Below, in pieces: positions 1 through 10,563 of a stretch of 64,000 nt of DNA (within the stretch, counting starts at the first letter, position 1; each line of letters starts with the position of its first letter). Source of the DNA: Apricaphanius iberus (lineage: Eukaryota > Chordata > Actinopteri > Cyprinodontiformes > Aphaniidae); assembly GCA_028564705.1 (NCBI GenBank), contig JAPXFQ010001399.1, positions 127,001-191,000 on the forward strand. Reading direction: 5' to 3'. The notes below the pieces were generated by a model. That model was not told the DNA's origin and did no database searches. It was given only the letters and a program-made list of their open reading frames with translations. A program made the position numbers and the translations under genes.

Positions 1-631
1 GAGACGGAAATACAAGAATCATTTTAGTTTCAACCGCTTCAGCGGGAGAAAGTTCAGTAGCAAGCATAACTTCTGTACAGGTGGTTGGAAATACATCAGG
101 GTTTTTGGAGCAGGACTGTGACTGCTCCAAAGCCTCCATAAATCTTCAAACACGCTGTTAGCTCATTGATAATTAGATGCCATGAAATTACGCACAAATG
201 CTTCAAATGGGAATCTCTTTTTATTGATTTAGTTAACTGTATTCCAAATGTCTGCACGACAAATGGTCAGGGGTATGAATACTAATCTGTCAAAATGACA
301 GAAACCCTCCAGATTTATCCGCCACCATAATAACAAAAACTCAAACAAACAAAAAAACTGGTCAAATAAGGAAATGATCCCTGCTTTTCATCTATTGGAC
401 CATACATCATATCTCTCTTTTGACAAAGTCCAATTTGTTTTCAAGGTTTCAACAACAGGAAAATTCTTAATGAGAAGTTAGAAATTGAACAACTGTGATT
501 CAGTTGTTGAAATAGGCAACTTGACCCATGAATCATAAAGTTCACCTCAGCACAACCATTAATTAAACACAGAATGAAAGGTATGATAATCCACTACAAT
601 ACACATAATCCTTGAGGCCTAAGGTTTCTTT
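1..631. other. unassigned non-coding sequence
   Basis: AT-rich sequence without a recognisable exon, RNA gene or transposon end. Nothing here resembles an upstream exon of tbcel, the host gene that starts being visible at 5414, so the earlier tbcel exons probably lie before the window. Confidence 0.5.
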
Positions 632-782
632 CCATATAGTCAAGGTTCATTCAATATATTCAGACTGGCATTTTATATATTCAAAATTTAATTCCATATA
701 TTCAAGGTTCATTCCATGTATTCAAGGTTCATTCAATATATTCAGACTTTCATTCTATATATTCAAGGTTCATTCCATATAT
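632..782. repeat. diverged ~20-bp tandem repeat
   Basis: About seven imperfect copies of a unit close to ATTCCATATATTCAAGGTTC. Some copies carry CAGACT in place of AAGGTT. The array runs directly into the (TA)n tract that follows. It is non-coding and probably a local minisatellite. Confidence 0.75.
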
Positions 783-785
783 GCC

Positions 786-786
<1 letters not shown>

Positions 787-843
<57 letters not shown>
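787..843. repeat. (TA)n microsatellite
   Basis: An uninterrupted alternating TA run of roughly 55 bases. It directly abuts the tandem repeat on its left. Such tracts are unstable and their length in an assembly is often unreliable. Confidence 0.95.
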
Positions 844-845
<2 letters not shown>

Positions 846-1755
846 TTGTGAAGTTGTCTTAGTACATCTTCAGGCGACATACTATGGGACTGGGACTTAC
901 AGAGAGTGTTCATGGACTCACTGGCACACACAGGAATACACGTTATGCGACAATCACAGACACACGTGTACTCCTTAATTTCAGGAGGTATCCACATTTT
1001 ACTGAGGCCATTACAAAGCTAAATAAAAGGCTGCTGTTCATAGAGCTTTAGGCACAATGAACACCTTTTTATGGGTCAGTAAATCGAGTGAGTGCTTGAA
1101 CTAACTCGTGACATAAAATAAGAAATGTAATTCTTACAGTATCACAAACAATAATCCACCTGTCGCAGATATAGCCTACTCACTTCTTTGTCCAAGTCCT
1201 CCCTTTTAAAGAGTAACTAAACCCCATGGAAAGCATTTTCCCGCCATGAGGCAACATTTGAAAAACTCTACCAAAGTGGGCAGGACCAGGAGGCACGGAG
1301 GGGCATGGGCAAGTGTAGAGCATGAGCTGAGAGGGGGACGCGGGGTGTGGTGAGGAAGACTAAGCCAACTCAAACTGATATGGCATGGGGCCACTGAGCC
1401 CAATATAGTCTCTCTTTACCTCTGGTAAAGGGGGAAATCATGATGTCTCTTCTCCACCGTCGGGGTTTAAGTGAGGCTTTATGGAGCTCAGCACCCCCCC
1501 CCATCATATCAGTACGAGCTGTTGGCTCAGGGCGCTGAGTCAGCACTGCCTGAAGCCAGCAGCATTAAGTAGCAAGCAAAGACAGAGCGCCTAGCGCTAG
1601 CATCGATGCTAATTAGCTTCAGAGGAAACCATGGTGTCAGTTTTTGTTTCCTTGTTCACGGTGTGTTTAAAACATGGTTATAACTCATTGGTTTAAACCA
1701 CTTCGCCGCTGTGGTCCTCTATAGTGCAATATACAGTGGAAGGACAGGAAGTGAC
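844..1755. other. unassigned non-coding sequence
   Basis: No exon, RNA gene or mobile-element structure could be supported. It contains a short C run near 1494-1502 and a short block of tangled GCTAGC/GCTAAT motifs near 1590-1620, a motif style recurring elsewhere in this window. Confidence 0.5.
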
Positions 1756-1990
1756 CTGGGGCCTCATTTATAAAACATTGTGTAGGAAACCACACAACCG
1801 GCAATTGTACGTACAAAAACTTTCCGATTTATAAAACAGTGCGCACGCATGTCCTACACCTGCTTCTTTTTATAAATCAGAATCAACTCTAAAGTTGGCG
1901 AACCTGGGGGAACGCCTTTCCCCGCCCATATGATGACTATAAAAGGTCAGGTGGATGCCTCTGATATATATTCTTAATATGATTTCCATT

Positions 1991-2735
1991 ATGGCTCAAG
2001 AGAGGAGAAAAGGGAAAAATTGTAACATCACTGAGTGCGAGGTGGAGGTATTGGTCGACAGATCGCAAAAGACATTATTTGGTGGGCACAGCCGGGGCAT
2101 CACAAATGTCAGAAAGGCAGAAGAGTGGCAACAGGTGGCGGATTCTGTCAACGCCGTTTCATCGGAGCAATGGACTGTGCCCGAAATAAAAAGTGGTCCG
2201 ACGTCGAAGTCGACGCCAAAAAGCGGCTCACTTTCCACAGGAGAAGTGCAACTGCCACAGGAGGAGGAAGGGGGATGCCCAAGCTCACCCCCATGGAAGA
2301 GAAGCTGGAAGGCATCATAGGAGAGTCCCTCCTGAGTAGTGTGGTGACGGAGGCGAAGGGAGACATGGACACGCCGGTGTCCTTACCTGAATCACTCACC
2401 CCAGACGCTCCGGATAATGCAGGTAATTAATTTAGAAGTTTAGAATGAACGTGTAGACACAACTGATGTAACACCATTTTATTCACTGTGCAATATTATG
2501 TCTTTATACTTCCTGGATGTTCCAGCTGGGTCAGTGGTGCAGCTGAAGTTGGGAAGGCCAGTGACACAGCTCCTCGTGTCCCTCCCCGTAGCCATGTCCT
2601 GACGGAAGAGGTCGTGCAGGTGCAGAGGGACACGATTAGTGCCATCCATGGGGTCACGGAAGAGCTGAGGGAGATAAAGTCTGCTCTCGTAGATATCTCT
2701 GAGTCACTGAAAACCCATGCTAATAAAAATATTTT
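1991..2735 (+). pseudogene. Harbinger MYB/SANT-like DNA-binding protein (broken)
   Basis: This is the accessory gene of the Harbinger element. In known families this protein helps bring the transposase to the DNA ends. Translation starts at ATG 1991 (MAQERRKGKN) and runs through a tryptophan-containing trihelix-like segment (EEWQQVADSVNAVSSEQWTV). Around 2185-2195 the frame must shift at an A-run to continue as KKWSDVEVDAKKRLTFHRRS, the third tryptophan helix. A possible splice donor lies at 2423 (AG|GTAATT). A C-terminal segment rich in charged helix (VQVQRDTISAIHGVTEELREIK) appears at about 2600-2720, followed by an AATAAA signal near 2731. The frameshift makes this copy non-functional. The exon structure is inferred. 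Confidence 0.7.
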
Positions 2736-2765
2736 ATTGTGCTGTACCTCATTTCCCTTTTTTAA

Positions 2766-3781
2766 TCATAAGCGTCGCATCACTTCAAGACGCTGGTGTA
2801 GAGCATTATTCTGTGGCTCTAACAAGGGACGCTGGGGCTCGATCTCCGGGACAATAATTGGCTCCGATAGTGGCACATTCTGGGTCAGTGCTATGTTGTG
2901 CAGCACAGCACATGCCCTAACAATCTTACACACCTTTGCAGGTGTGTAACACAGGCTCCCTCCTGTGGCATTAAGGCATCGCCGCCTGTCCTTCAGCAGC
3001 CCGATGGCCCGCTCCACGACAGCCCGCGTCTGGCTGTGGTGCACATTATACAATTGTTCCTGCGCTCCGAGGGCTGAGGAAGGGCGTGAGCAGCCATGTT
3101 TGGAGGGGATACCAACTGTCCCCTTCAAGGTTAAGGTATGGGTTAAGCAATGTAGTGTGCAGAGATATTTAATTAACGAGCCTTACCTAAAAGCCAGCAA
3201 AATGAATGAGTCATGGGTAGACCCAGGCCAGGGAGCCACTACATTAGTGTTCAACATCTTTGCATCACATTATTTGCACGTTTAGAGAATGAAAATGCTT
3301 TCGGTTTATGAAAGCATATTCATTCTCACCTTGTGCCCTTATTGCAACATGGGTGCAGTCAAAACTACCTTTTACATTAGGGAAATCAGACATTGCTGCA
3401 AATTGCCTTTTTATGTTGGCCTGTTCACCCACAGTTTACGGGAATTTGATGTACCTGTGTGACAGACAAATTATGCCATCCAACAACATGATGCGGCAGA
3501 ATGTTTGCTTTGAGATTCCCAACCTGTCTGCCACCTCCCTCTGGAAGGTCCCGGTTGCCATGAAACCGAGGGTGGTAAGTACTTTGAGAGGGACTGGGAC
3601 GGCGTGTTTGCAGAGCCGGAACTAAAAAATGAAGTAGTTCCAAAAGTAGGGCACTGGGCAATCGGAACCGGCTCATGAGCCATTCATCATCATGGGCTAG
3701 TAAATCATGATGGTCTCTAAAGACCCGATCAGTCCGGAGACTTCTTTGTGCCATGCCCCCCAGCAGTGCCAGATGAGCCAT
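2766..3781 (-). pseudogene. HARBI1-like DDE transposase (broken)
   Basis: Reading down the - strand, the start MAHLALLGG and the segment DDEWLMSRFRLPSALLLELL match the N-terminus of Harbinger transposases. After about 3600 the frame shifts to continue with VLTTLGFMATGTFQREVADR. A stop follows near 3435. A further frame carries DCTHVAIRAQGENEYAFINR, holding the first catalytic Asp. PGSTHDSF, with the second Asp, follows after another break. AVVERAIGLLKDRRRC, with the catalytic Glu, lies in the last intact stretch (3128-2766). All three DDE blocks are therefore visible in order, but at least three frame disruptions inactivate the gene. It sits tail-to-tail with the MYB-like gene inside the same inverted repeats. 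Confidence 0.83.
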
Positions 3782-4491
3782 TGTGCGTTTTTTCGCATTG
3801 GCACATGTACTTCAAATATTCAACCATCACTAAATTGCCCGAACAGCTACATGTGATGGAAATGTTCTGATTATAAACTAATTGACTAGCAGTTTTCCAC
3901 AAATGCCGTCACGTTTCTTGTAATTATGATTAATTCATGACTTTATTTGTACGGGACCCTGCTCTATATTTCAGCCGTTTGAGTTTATAATCACATGCAA
4001 GTTTCTAAACAAACAAAACGTATTTTAGTGGTTGAGTAAAGTAAATGTATCTCGGTTTATTTAGTAAATCCTGATTATTTTTTTTTTGTATGTGTGTGTG
4101 AGCCACACGCACTCCCAGCGCACGATATCGAACATGCCTCTTTATTCATTTTTATTAACTACTTTAATATATAACAGTTTATGTTAACGGTAATATGTGA
4201 TTTTGCCCAAATATCTCCCATTTCTCATCATTTCTTTGGTTTCATTCTTCTGCCGTTAGTGTCGCACTTTCCCGTTCCTCCACATTTCCACCGTACACCA
4301 GGGTCAGAGTTGCCGTAGCTTTAGTGAACTTTCCCGGAAAGTTTGTTTTTTATAAATACCAAAAGTTGGCTATAATTGGCGTACGCCAGTTTTTGTACAT
4401 ACAATGGCTTTATGAATGAGGCCCCTGCTCTCTAATTGGAAGTATGATCCGTCACCATCAAATGAGATAAATGTGAAAAGACTGCCAAAAT

Positions 4492-4786
4492 GTATCTCAA
4501 GGAAATTTCAATCGAACACAACTGGACTTGGTAATTTGTCTTGGAAGACTTTTCACCTCGTATCCAAGAGGCTTCATCAGTTCATGCTCGCCATTGACCA
4601 GGCTGGGACTGGTCCAGGGACTGGTCTGGACCAATCCCAGCCTGGTCAGTGGCGAGCATGAACTGATGAAGCCTCTTGGATAAGAGGTGAAACGTCTTCC
4701 AAGACAAATTACCAAGTCCAGTTGCGTTCGATTGAAATTTCCTTGAGATAACCATGACCTGGATGAATGAGAATATTCACAGGCTT
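4492..4786. mobile_element. foldback element, 123-bp arms, 11-bp TSD
   Basis: Arms at 4493-4615 and 4628-4750 are near-perfect inverted copies with only a 12-base spacer, so a single strand could fold into one long hairpin. A 36-base tail (4751-4786, ending in CACAGGCTT) follows the right arm. The unit is bracketed by the direct repeat ACTGCCAAAAT at 4481-4491 and 4787-4797. This looks like an 11-bp target-site duplication and defines the mobile unit. A related, left-truncated copy with the same tail lies at about 60588-60800 inside an L1-type LINE. No protein-coding capacity is apparent; short open frames across the arms are mirror images of each other. I cannot assign it to a superfamily. 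Confidence 0.8.
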
Positions 4787-4931
4787 ACTGCCAAAATTTG
4801 CAACCAAGCCTTGAGTTCACAACGAGTTTTATACTCTTACACAAAATCTCTATGGCTTTATATTGAGCCCACACATTTAGGCTATCACTTTTGGTGTCCA
4901 CATAGATATTCGAATCCCTCACTGTATTGGC

Positions 4932-4953
4932 TTATTATTATTATTATTATTAC

Positions 4954-4990
<37 letters not shown>
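4932..4990. repeat. (TTA)n microsatellite
   Basis: A near-perfect TTA trinucleotide run with a single TAC interruption. Confidence 0.93.
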
Positions 4991-5413
4991 GACAGCTAAA
5001 TAATTATTAGCTGTAGCTCTAGGCTGTAATACATAGTGAAAATATGCATTCAAAGATGCATTTTTTGACTACAATTAGTACTAATTTAAGTTGAAAAAAT
5101 CGGGGGACCTACATGTTCACTAAGAAACACAATATACATGTAAGACAATATATACTTGCATATAGCCTATATTAGATAAAGATCTGCAACATGCGAGTAA
5201 AGTGTTCTCTACGCATTTCAAAAATTTGTGCCTAAGACACTTTCACATCTGCTAGTCTGGCTGACATAGCTTAATTTTGGGGGCTATAGGGGGGTACCAC
5301 AACACATTTATGGCTAGCATTAGCCCTAGATCCATTGTATGTCTCCCCCTGTTTTTCCCTTCAGTGTGTATTTTCCTCCGCTCTAGCGAGGATTTCACTT
5401 TGTTCTTCTGCAG
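4991..5413. other. tbcel: intron sequence upstream of tbcel exon
   Basis: No separate feature seen. The last bases form a convincing 3' splice site: a pyrimidine-rich stretch ending TTCTTCTGCAG immediately before the exon at 5414. Confidence 0.6.
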
Positions 5414-5670
5414 GCTAAAGGAATTGTTCCTGGGCCTTAATGAGTACAGTACGGTGAGTGCCTCGAGCGTGGCCTGCCCCACCCTGCGCCTGCTTCACAT
5501 CACAGACAACAGCCTCCATGACTGGGCCGAAGTATGCAAGTTTGGTTCCATGTTCCCTAGCTTGGACACTCTGATCATGGCCAACAACAACTTGGCCTCC
5601 ATTCAGGACAACAAGGATATCCTAGCACGGCTCTTTCCCAACCTGCGCAGCATCAACCTAAACAACTCAG
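5414..5670 (+). CDS. tbcel: tbcel (tubulin cofactor E-like) internal LRR exon
   Basis: The 257-bp exon encodes leucine-rich-repeat sequence: [52 protein letters not shown] recognise it as TBCEL/LRRC35, a cytoplasmic relative of tubulin-specific chaperone E implicated in tubulin turnover. The acceptor is TTCTGCAG before 5414 and the donor is GTCAGT at 5671. The exon begins on the third base of a codon and ends with one base of a codon (phase 1). It joins exactly to the exon at 51054 to give [11 protein letters not shown], as expected for the family. The downstream intron is about 45.4 kb and packed with transposons. Codons are intact, unlike every transposon frame nearby. Confidence 0.92.
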
Positions 5671-5969
5671 GTCAGTGGGACCCAGGGTGGGCGTTAGTTA
5701 ATAGACAATTTTCATTGGACTCTAATAATAGGTCTATCTATTGAATAACTGTTGTTTTAGCTGGGGAATTTGGTTTTGTATTGTACAAGTTTAAATTAGG
5801 GTTTATTATCATGGCAGCAGATAAATTTAGTACAGCAAGCATGTCTCTTTATTATGAAGCTTTTTGTATTAGTCTAGTTTATGCTTCACCAGCAAGTTTG
5901 CATCCACATTTGCACCCACATTTACTGATTAAGACATTTTCCTTTTATACTTCTTCGTTGGTGTGTCAG

Positions 5970-6604
5970 TAGCTGCGTTCCCATTACCCGTGAAATTGCG
6001 CAAATTGAAGTTGGGAAAATACATTTGCCTAATGGAAACATAACAATTTCGAGAAAACTCGCCTTTTTTGATAAGTTTTTGCGCTTGGATGAGGGTTTTT
6101 AGAGCGTATCGAAAATACATTTCACAAAACAGCAATGGAAATACCTTTTTCGCAACACATTAACAACAACTGGATGTTACTACGAGCGAAAAAGACAAAG
6201 TAGTAGTAGGAGGAGAAAGATGGTGCGGCATGTTTGGGTTCCAAAGACACTGAGTTGGTTCATGATAAAGGCATAACTAATATATTCGATTCAAAACGGC
6301 AAAGAAACACAAGCATTTAACAAGGCAGCTACCATGTCAAAGGGGCTTGTCGCACCAATGCCTCTACAAGCAGTCTATTTCTCCTCCTCATGGCTGATAA
6401 TGAGCGCTAGTGCCATGCCTGTAATATGAATATATCTACTGGAAATGTTCACATCTGTCGCCACTTTTCTTACTCTTGTGAAAACTTGTGATTTAAGCTG
6501 AGTTTCTTATTTAATGCAGACACCGTAATTGCGAAATTTAGTTTTTTCAACTCTTATACAATATCAACAAAGTTTTGCGCATATTCTTAATGGAAAAGCA
6601 ACTA
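5970..6604. mobile_element. non-autonomous TIR element (MITE-like)
   Basis: The ends are imperfect inverted repeats: TAGCTGCGTTCCCATTA on the left and TAATGGAAAAGCAACTA on the right (14 of 17 positions pair). The interior repeatedly uses GCGCAAA/AATGGAAA motifs and encodes nothing. A target-site duplication is not clear, so the superfamily is left open; hAT is one possibility. The exact ends are tentative. Confidence 0.55.
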
Positions 6605-8604
6605 GTGTTGCAAAGCAAATCTCGGCCAGGCAGGTCTGGCGGGTCTGCTTCCCATTGCAGTGACGTCTCTGGTCAGCTACTGTTTATTTATTTCAACTTG
6701 TAAATGCACACCCACTCAAGGAGCAATAGCCAACACAGAGTGAGTTTTGAGCTGGAAAGCTTTTTTCTAGAAGTGCAGTTCATTGAATATTCTTAAAAGC
6801 ACATTTAATCAAATATACAAAGTGGTCCGTTGTTCTCTACACCTTCTGGTGTTCAAAATCGTCATTGACGCAATGACTACTAATTAAATCAACTGTACAG
6901 TACCGTTCTGGTGATCTGGGATGATGTTGGGCTGACCAATCGCAGTCGTGCGATCTCTGTTTCATTAAACAGATTATTAAAAAATTGGGCACTTCTCTGT
7001 TTGAGTGACAAAGAGCTCTTGCATCAACGAATAATGGTGTTGCTTCTCTCCCTTCAGAGACTGAGAAGTATAAACTAGGCTTAAGAGTTCTCACTGCATA
7101 GCCTTTTAGCTCAGGAAATGTTTCTTTTCACAAAAATATGATTAAAGGGCCTATATTCAAAGCCGTTTTCACGGACATGAGGAAAATATCAGAGAAATTT
7201 TCTAATTATTTATCATTATTAATGTATGTCAGAATCCAAATTTCTCAGACATGGTTGTCACTTGCTATTCATTCTTCCTCACAAATTGATTCTTTATTGA
7301 AATGATATACAAATCTTCTAAATATAGAAGATTTGTATATCATACATATACATAGTGAAAATACAGATTTAGTGAAGTATTTCTTGCACTAGGATGATGT
7401 GTACCAGATCATTTTAAAATGAATGTTCAGAACACCTAACATTATCTTTGGAAAAGCTATTTAAAATTTTCTTTTAATCTATTTTGATGGTTTGAGTTTT
7501 CAATGTGGTGATTTGAGGCTGTGTAGGACATGAAGTTTTGGTTTTAGCAAATTACCAAAACTGATTCACAGTTGAGCTAACATTCCCTTTAAAAAATAAA
7601 TAAATAAATGTGGACTTAACTAGAGAAGACATTTGAAGTGACTCGGTTTGAAGTTGTAATAAAAAACTGCAGACAAACAGTAATTTGTAGAAGTTTTCAT
7701 AAGCCTTTAACTTTTTCATATCTTATCTCCTCCACAAAATTTAGTTTGTTTGTATTTGATGTGATAGACTCAAAACAGTGTATATTGTTAAGTACTATAG
7801 AAGGAACTGTTAGACAGTATTACCTCTAATAGTGTGTGTATGTGTGTGTGCGGGGGGGTAGAATTTTTAGGTTTTCTTTCTCAACATAATGAAGAGTAAA
7901 CTCAAATGCAAGCTTAGCTTTTTGTTATACTTTGAAAACTGTGAACCCTTTTACCTCCATTCACAACTGCATTCTACCATGTAATGTTTGGAGGACCAAA
8001 ACTGAATTAAAAATAAAAGCAGAAATACATACATTTTGTTCTTCCCTTTCCTTATACATGCATTTTTGCAAAGCAATGCATACATTATGTTTCTCCGTTT
8101 CCTTAGTACCTGCAAAGAAATGTATATATTTTGTTTTTCCTTATTTTTTTCCTTTTCCTCATAAATGCATTCCTTGTTTTTACATTACTCATCTCCTCTT
8201 TTTACTTTACCTTATGCATTTGTGCCTCATTATGCAAATTTAGAGGGATGCCCTTCTACTATTGGTCAAAAAACAGGAAGGAGCAGGATCCATGTGCAGA
8301 TTGATAGTGCACGCTTGGGCTTTTGGCCGTTTGACCAGAGATGTCTCAGAAGATTGAAGAATTAAGGCATCTTGCTATGCTAGCTGAAAGTAATAGTGAT
8401 GACTATTGTTTTGCGTAGACATTTGAGTGAGAGGCTACTCCAGTTAGCTGCAGACACGGATAATGAAACTGACCCATTAGTTCTCCAGATTTTGGAGGAA
8501 GTGTCTTGTCACTGGTATGCACAATCGATCTGCAGATGGATAATTAACCATGACACAAACCATTTAGTATGTTAAAATGCCTAAAAAGGACATGTTACCT
8601 AAAA
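6605..8604. other. unassigned intron sequence
   Basis: AT-rich sequence with no exon, RNA gene or full transposon recognised, apart from the hairpin at 7302-7343. A short (TG)n run lies near 7833-7850. Open frames here are short and carry no motif I recognise. A weakly transposon-like stretch near 8240-8520 could not be classified. Confidence 0.5.
7302..7343. repeat. perfect 18-bp inverted repeat (hairpin)
   Basis: Arms ATGATATACAAATCTTCT (7302-7319) and its exact complement (7326-7343) are separated by the six-base loop AAATAT. There is no adjoining T-run or gene to make it a terminator, and vertebrate Pol II does not use such hairpins. It looks like a local snap-back duplication. Confidence 0.9.
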
Positions 8605-8860
8605 ACTAGTAAAATGCTATGCTAGCTTAAATGCTATCGTTAGCTTAAATGACCCCGACATTATGTAGCCAAACAATAACATGTTAGTTAATAATGGCAC
8701 AAGCCATTCAGTATGTTAAAATATACTTAAAAAGCTAACATTAGCAAAAATGCTAGTGTTAGCTTAAATGACACCAACAGCAAGTAGGCGAACACTAACA
8801 TGTTGGTTAACAATGACGTAAACCATTTAGCTTGCTCAAACATACCTAACCTGGAGCAAT
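8605..8860. repeat. GCTAACATTAGC-type diffuse repeat
   Basis: Irregular recurrences of TGCTAGCTTAAATG, GCTAACATTAGC and AACATGTTGGTTAACAATGAC-like phrases. Two long copies of 'cattcagtatgttaaaat…gctagtgttagcttaaatgac' are offset by roughly 120-130 bp. Related tangles occur at about 19985-20175, 22868-22935, 37170-37290 and 63780-63810. Confidence 0.65.
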
Positions 8861-9910
8861 GTAAACCTATATACTGAGAAAAAAAAGAGCACTTCACACT
8901 ACTAAGTTTAAGCAGCCAAGGCTGCAATGTATTTCAATGAGGTTAATAAACCATTCCATCACACAACGTGCAGCTGGATTTCTAGAAAGTGTAGAGTTTT
9001 CCAGTCTAACAAAAGTAATAATTCAATCCCTATGGCTATAAAGTTCTGTTGTGCTCTGTTTATCTTTATCCCTCCAGAGCTCCCTCCACTCCATATAAGG
9101 CCAATCACAGGCCAGCGTTCACTGACACACACACACAGGGACACATACTTAACTTTTAGGCTTTTTTGAATGGGAATGTAGCTTTCGAACAACCTTTAAT
9201 ATCTCGAGGACCGTGAGGCCTATGGACATCACCAATGCACCGTTTTTATCGGAACTGATAGAGGAACCCTCTCAACCTACTCAATGTTTTCAAAATATGA
9301 TATTACACCTCTGAATTGAGGTCAAACATGTCAATAAAATTGAGAAAAACACAAAACTGTTTGCCCTTGGTTCTGAACAACTTCTTCTAACTCGGAAACT
9401 ATATAGTCTATCGCAATATTTTTTTTCTTTTTAAGTATCAGCAGAGTTTGATGGAAAATCATACTTAATTTCATGTCTGTACATCAATTTGTCTAGGAGA
9501 AGTGATTTAGTAAAAATGAGCATAATTTTGGCATTTCTGAATCAGAACAATTTCAGGGAGGAGCAGATTTGTTACACTCGAACAAGTAAAACCTGTTGAG
9601 AAACTGTAACAAGTATCATAAAAGTTGTTTGGTCGGGAGTGTCAGGAGGGTCTGAAGCTTAACTTGTACAAGGCTCATGTCTCTACGTTGTATCGTTTAT
9701 GAGATATGACTTTATGAATATAGGTCAGAATCCCGCTGTCCCCTTCTGAATTTTTGCTAAGTCCCAATGCATTTTCCTATTCACTTGAAGGTTATGCTCT
9801 GTTGCTTTGGGTTGATTTGCCAAAAATCTGTGGCAGTCACGTTAATTTTGGGAAATTTCCTGAATACAAAATATTTTTCATTCGTTTTAAGGTATAATAT
9901 GTGCAGCTAG
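8861..9910. other. unassigned intron sequence
   Basis: No supported gene or element. A (CA)n run sits near 9124-9138. The region 9190-9900 reads like old repetitive DNA but shows no terminal repeats that I could pair. Confidence 0.45.
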
Positions 9911-10497
9911 TGTTGAAACTAAATGCCTTGCTTAAAACTCTGAATTCTATAGTTCCATGTGTGCAAGTTTATCAGAGATTACAAGAGAGGAACCCAGTTT
10001 TTTAAGTTTTTTTAAAACAGATCAAATATTCAGTTACAGAGCCATTCACTCTGGGTCAGTATATTAGGTCTGAGTACATTCTTATTTGGCTAACACATTT
10101 TTATATTTTTTCACCTATCTGGGGCGTTAACTTCGTCTTATATTCAACTTACACACACATCACCGGATTTTAAATCTGCACATGATTAGTCTATTCCATC
10201 TGTTAGTAGGACTTTTTTACAAAGACAAGTTATCTTTCTGTTCTTCTGTCTCAGGCCAGTTGCATCCTCCACAGCTCCAAATTCGACCTTGGCTCCCAAC
10301 AAACTTCTTTGTCTTAGGCACACACTGTTCCTTTGTGTGGTTAAACATCTGTTACACCTGTTTCTGCTTAATCTGGTTTATACCTTTTTCTCACACAATA
10401 TGCACTTCTAACAAACTCAGCATAGGTACATGATAAAAGTAAGCATTAAAACTGACATGTATATAATGAGTAAAATATATAGTTAAGAATAATAACC
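9911..10497 (-). repeat. 3' LTR-like direct repeat (left copy)
   Basis: Starts TGTTGAAACTAAATGCC and ends near AATAACCCTTTAAT. Shared phrases with the right copy include CTGAATTCTATAGTTCCATG, CTGGGGCGTTAAC and CTCAGGCCAGTTG, in the same order and spacing. It lacks a block of about 660 bp that the right copy has between the CATTCAACT… phrase and …CATGATTGGTC. Confidence 0.72.
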
Positions 10498-10501
10498 CTT
10501 T

Positions 10502-10563
10502 AATCCCTCTCTAGATCTTTCTTTGAAAGATCTAGAGAGGGATTGATCTTTCAAAGAAAGATC
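10502..10563. repeat. two adjacent perfect hairpins
   Basis: Hairpin 1 has arms AATCCCTCTCTAGATCTTT (10502-10520) and its exact complement (10526-10544), with loop CTTTG. Hairpin 2 follows at once: arms TTGATCTTTC and GAAAGATCAA around AAA (10543-10565). The pair sits exactly where homology between the two LTR-like repeats ends, next to the expected position of the polypurine tract on the - strand. Confidence 0.9.

Larger units (their letters stand above)
1759..4424. mobile_element. PIF/Harbinger DNA transposon, near full length
   Basis: The ends are inverted repeats: GGGCCTCATTTATAAA on the left and TTTATGAATGAGGCCC on the right. Each is flanked by the same three bases, CTG (1756-1758 and 4425-4427), fitting the 3-bp target-site duplication of PIF/Harbinger elements. 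Inside are the two genes typical of this superfamily: a MYB/SANT-like DNA-binding protein on the + strand and a HARBI1-like DDE transposase on the - strand, arranged convergently. Both are frameshifted, so the copy cannot be autonomous. At 2666 bp it is essentially complete end to end. The family is well known; the boundaries are read directly from the sequence. Confidence 0.88.

Noticed and set aside
4416..4715. Two opposing ~75-codon frames across the foldback element
   Set aside because: They are mirror translations of the two inverted arms, and the protein-like repetition comes from the palindrome.
7302..7343. Transcription terminator or microRNA precursor
   Set aside because: Eukaryotic context, no T-run, and the 18-bp stem with a 6-base loop is too short for a typical microRNA hairpin.
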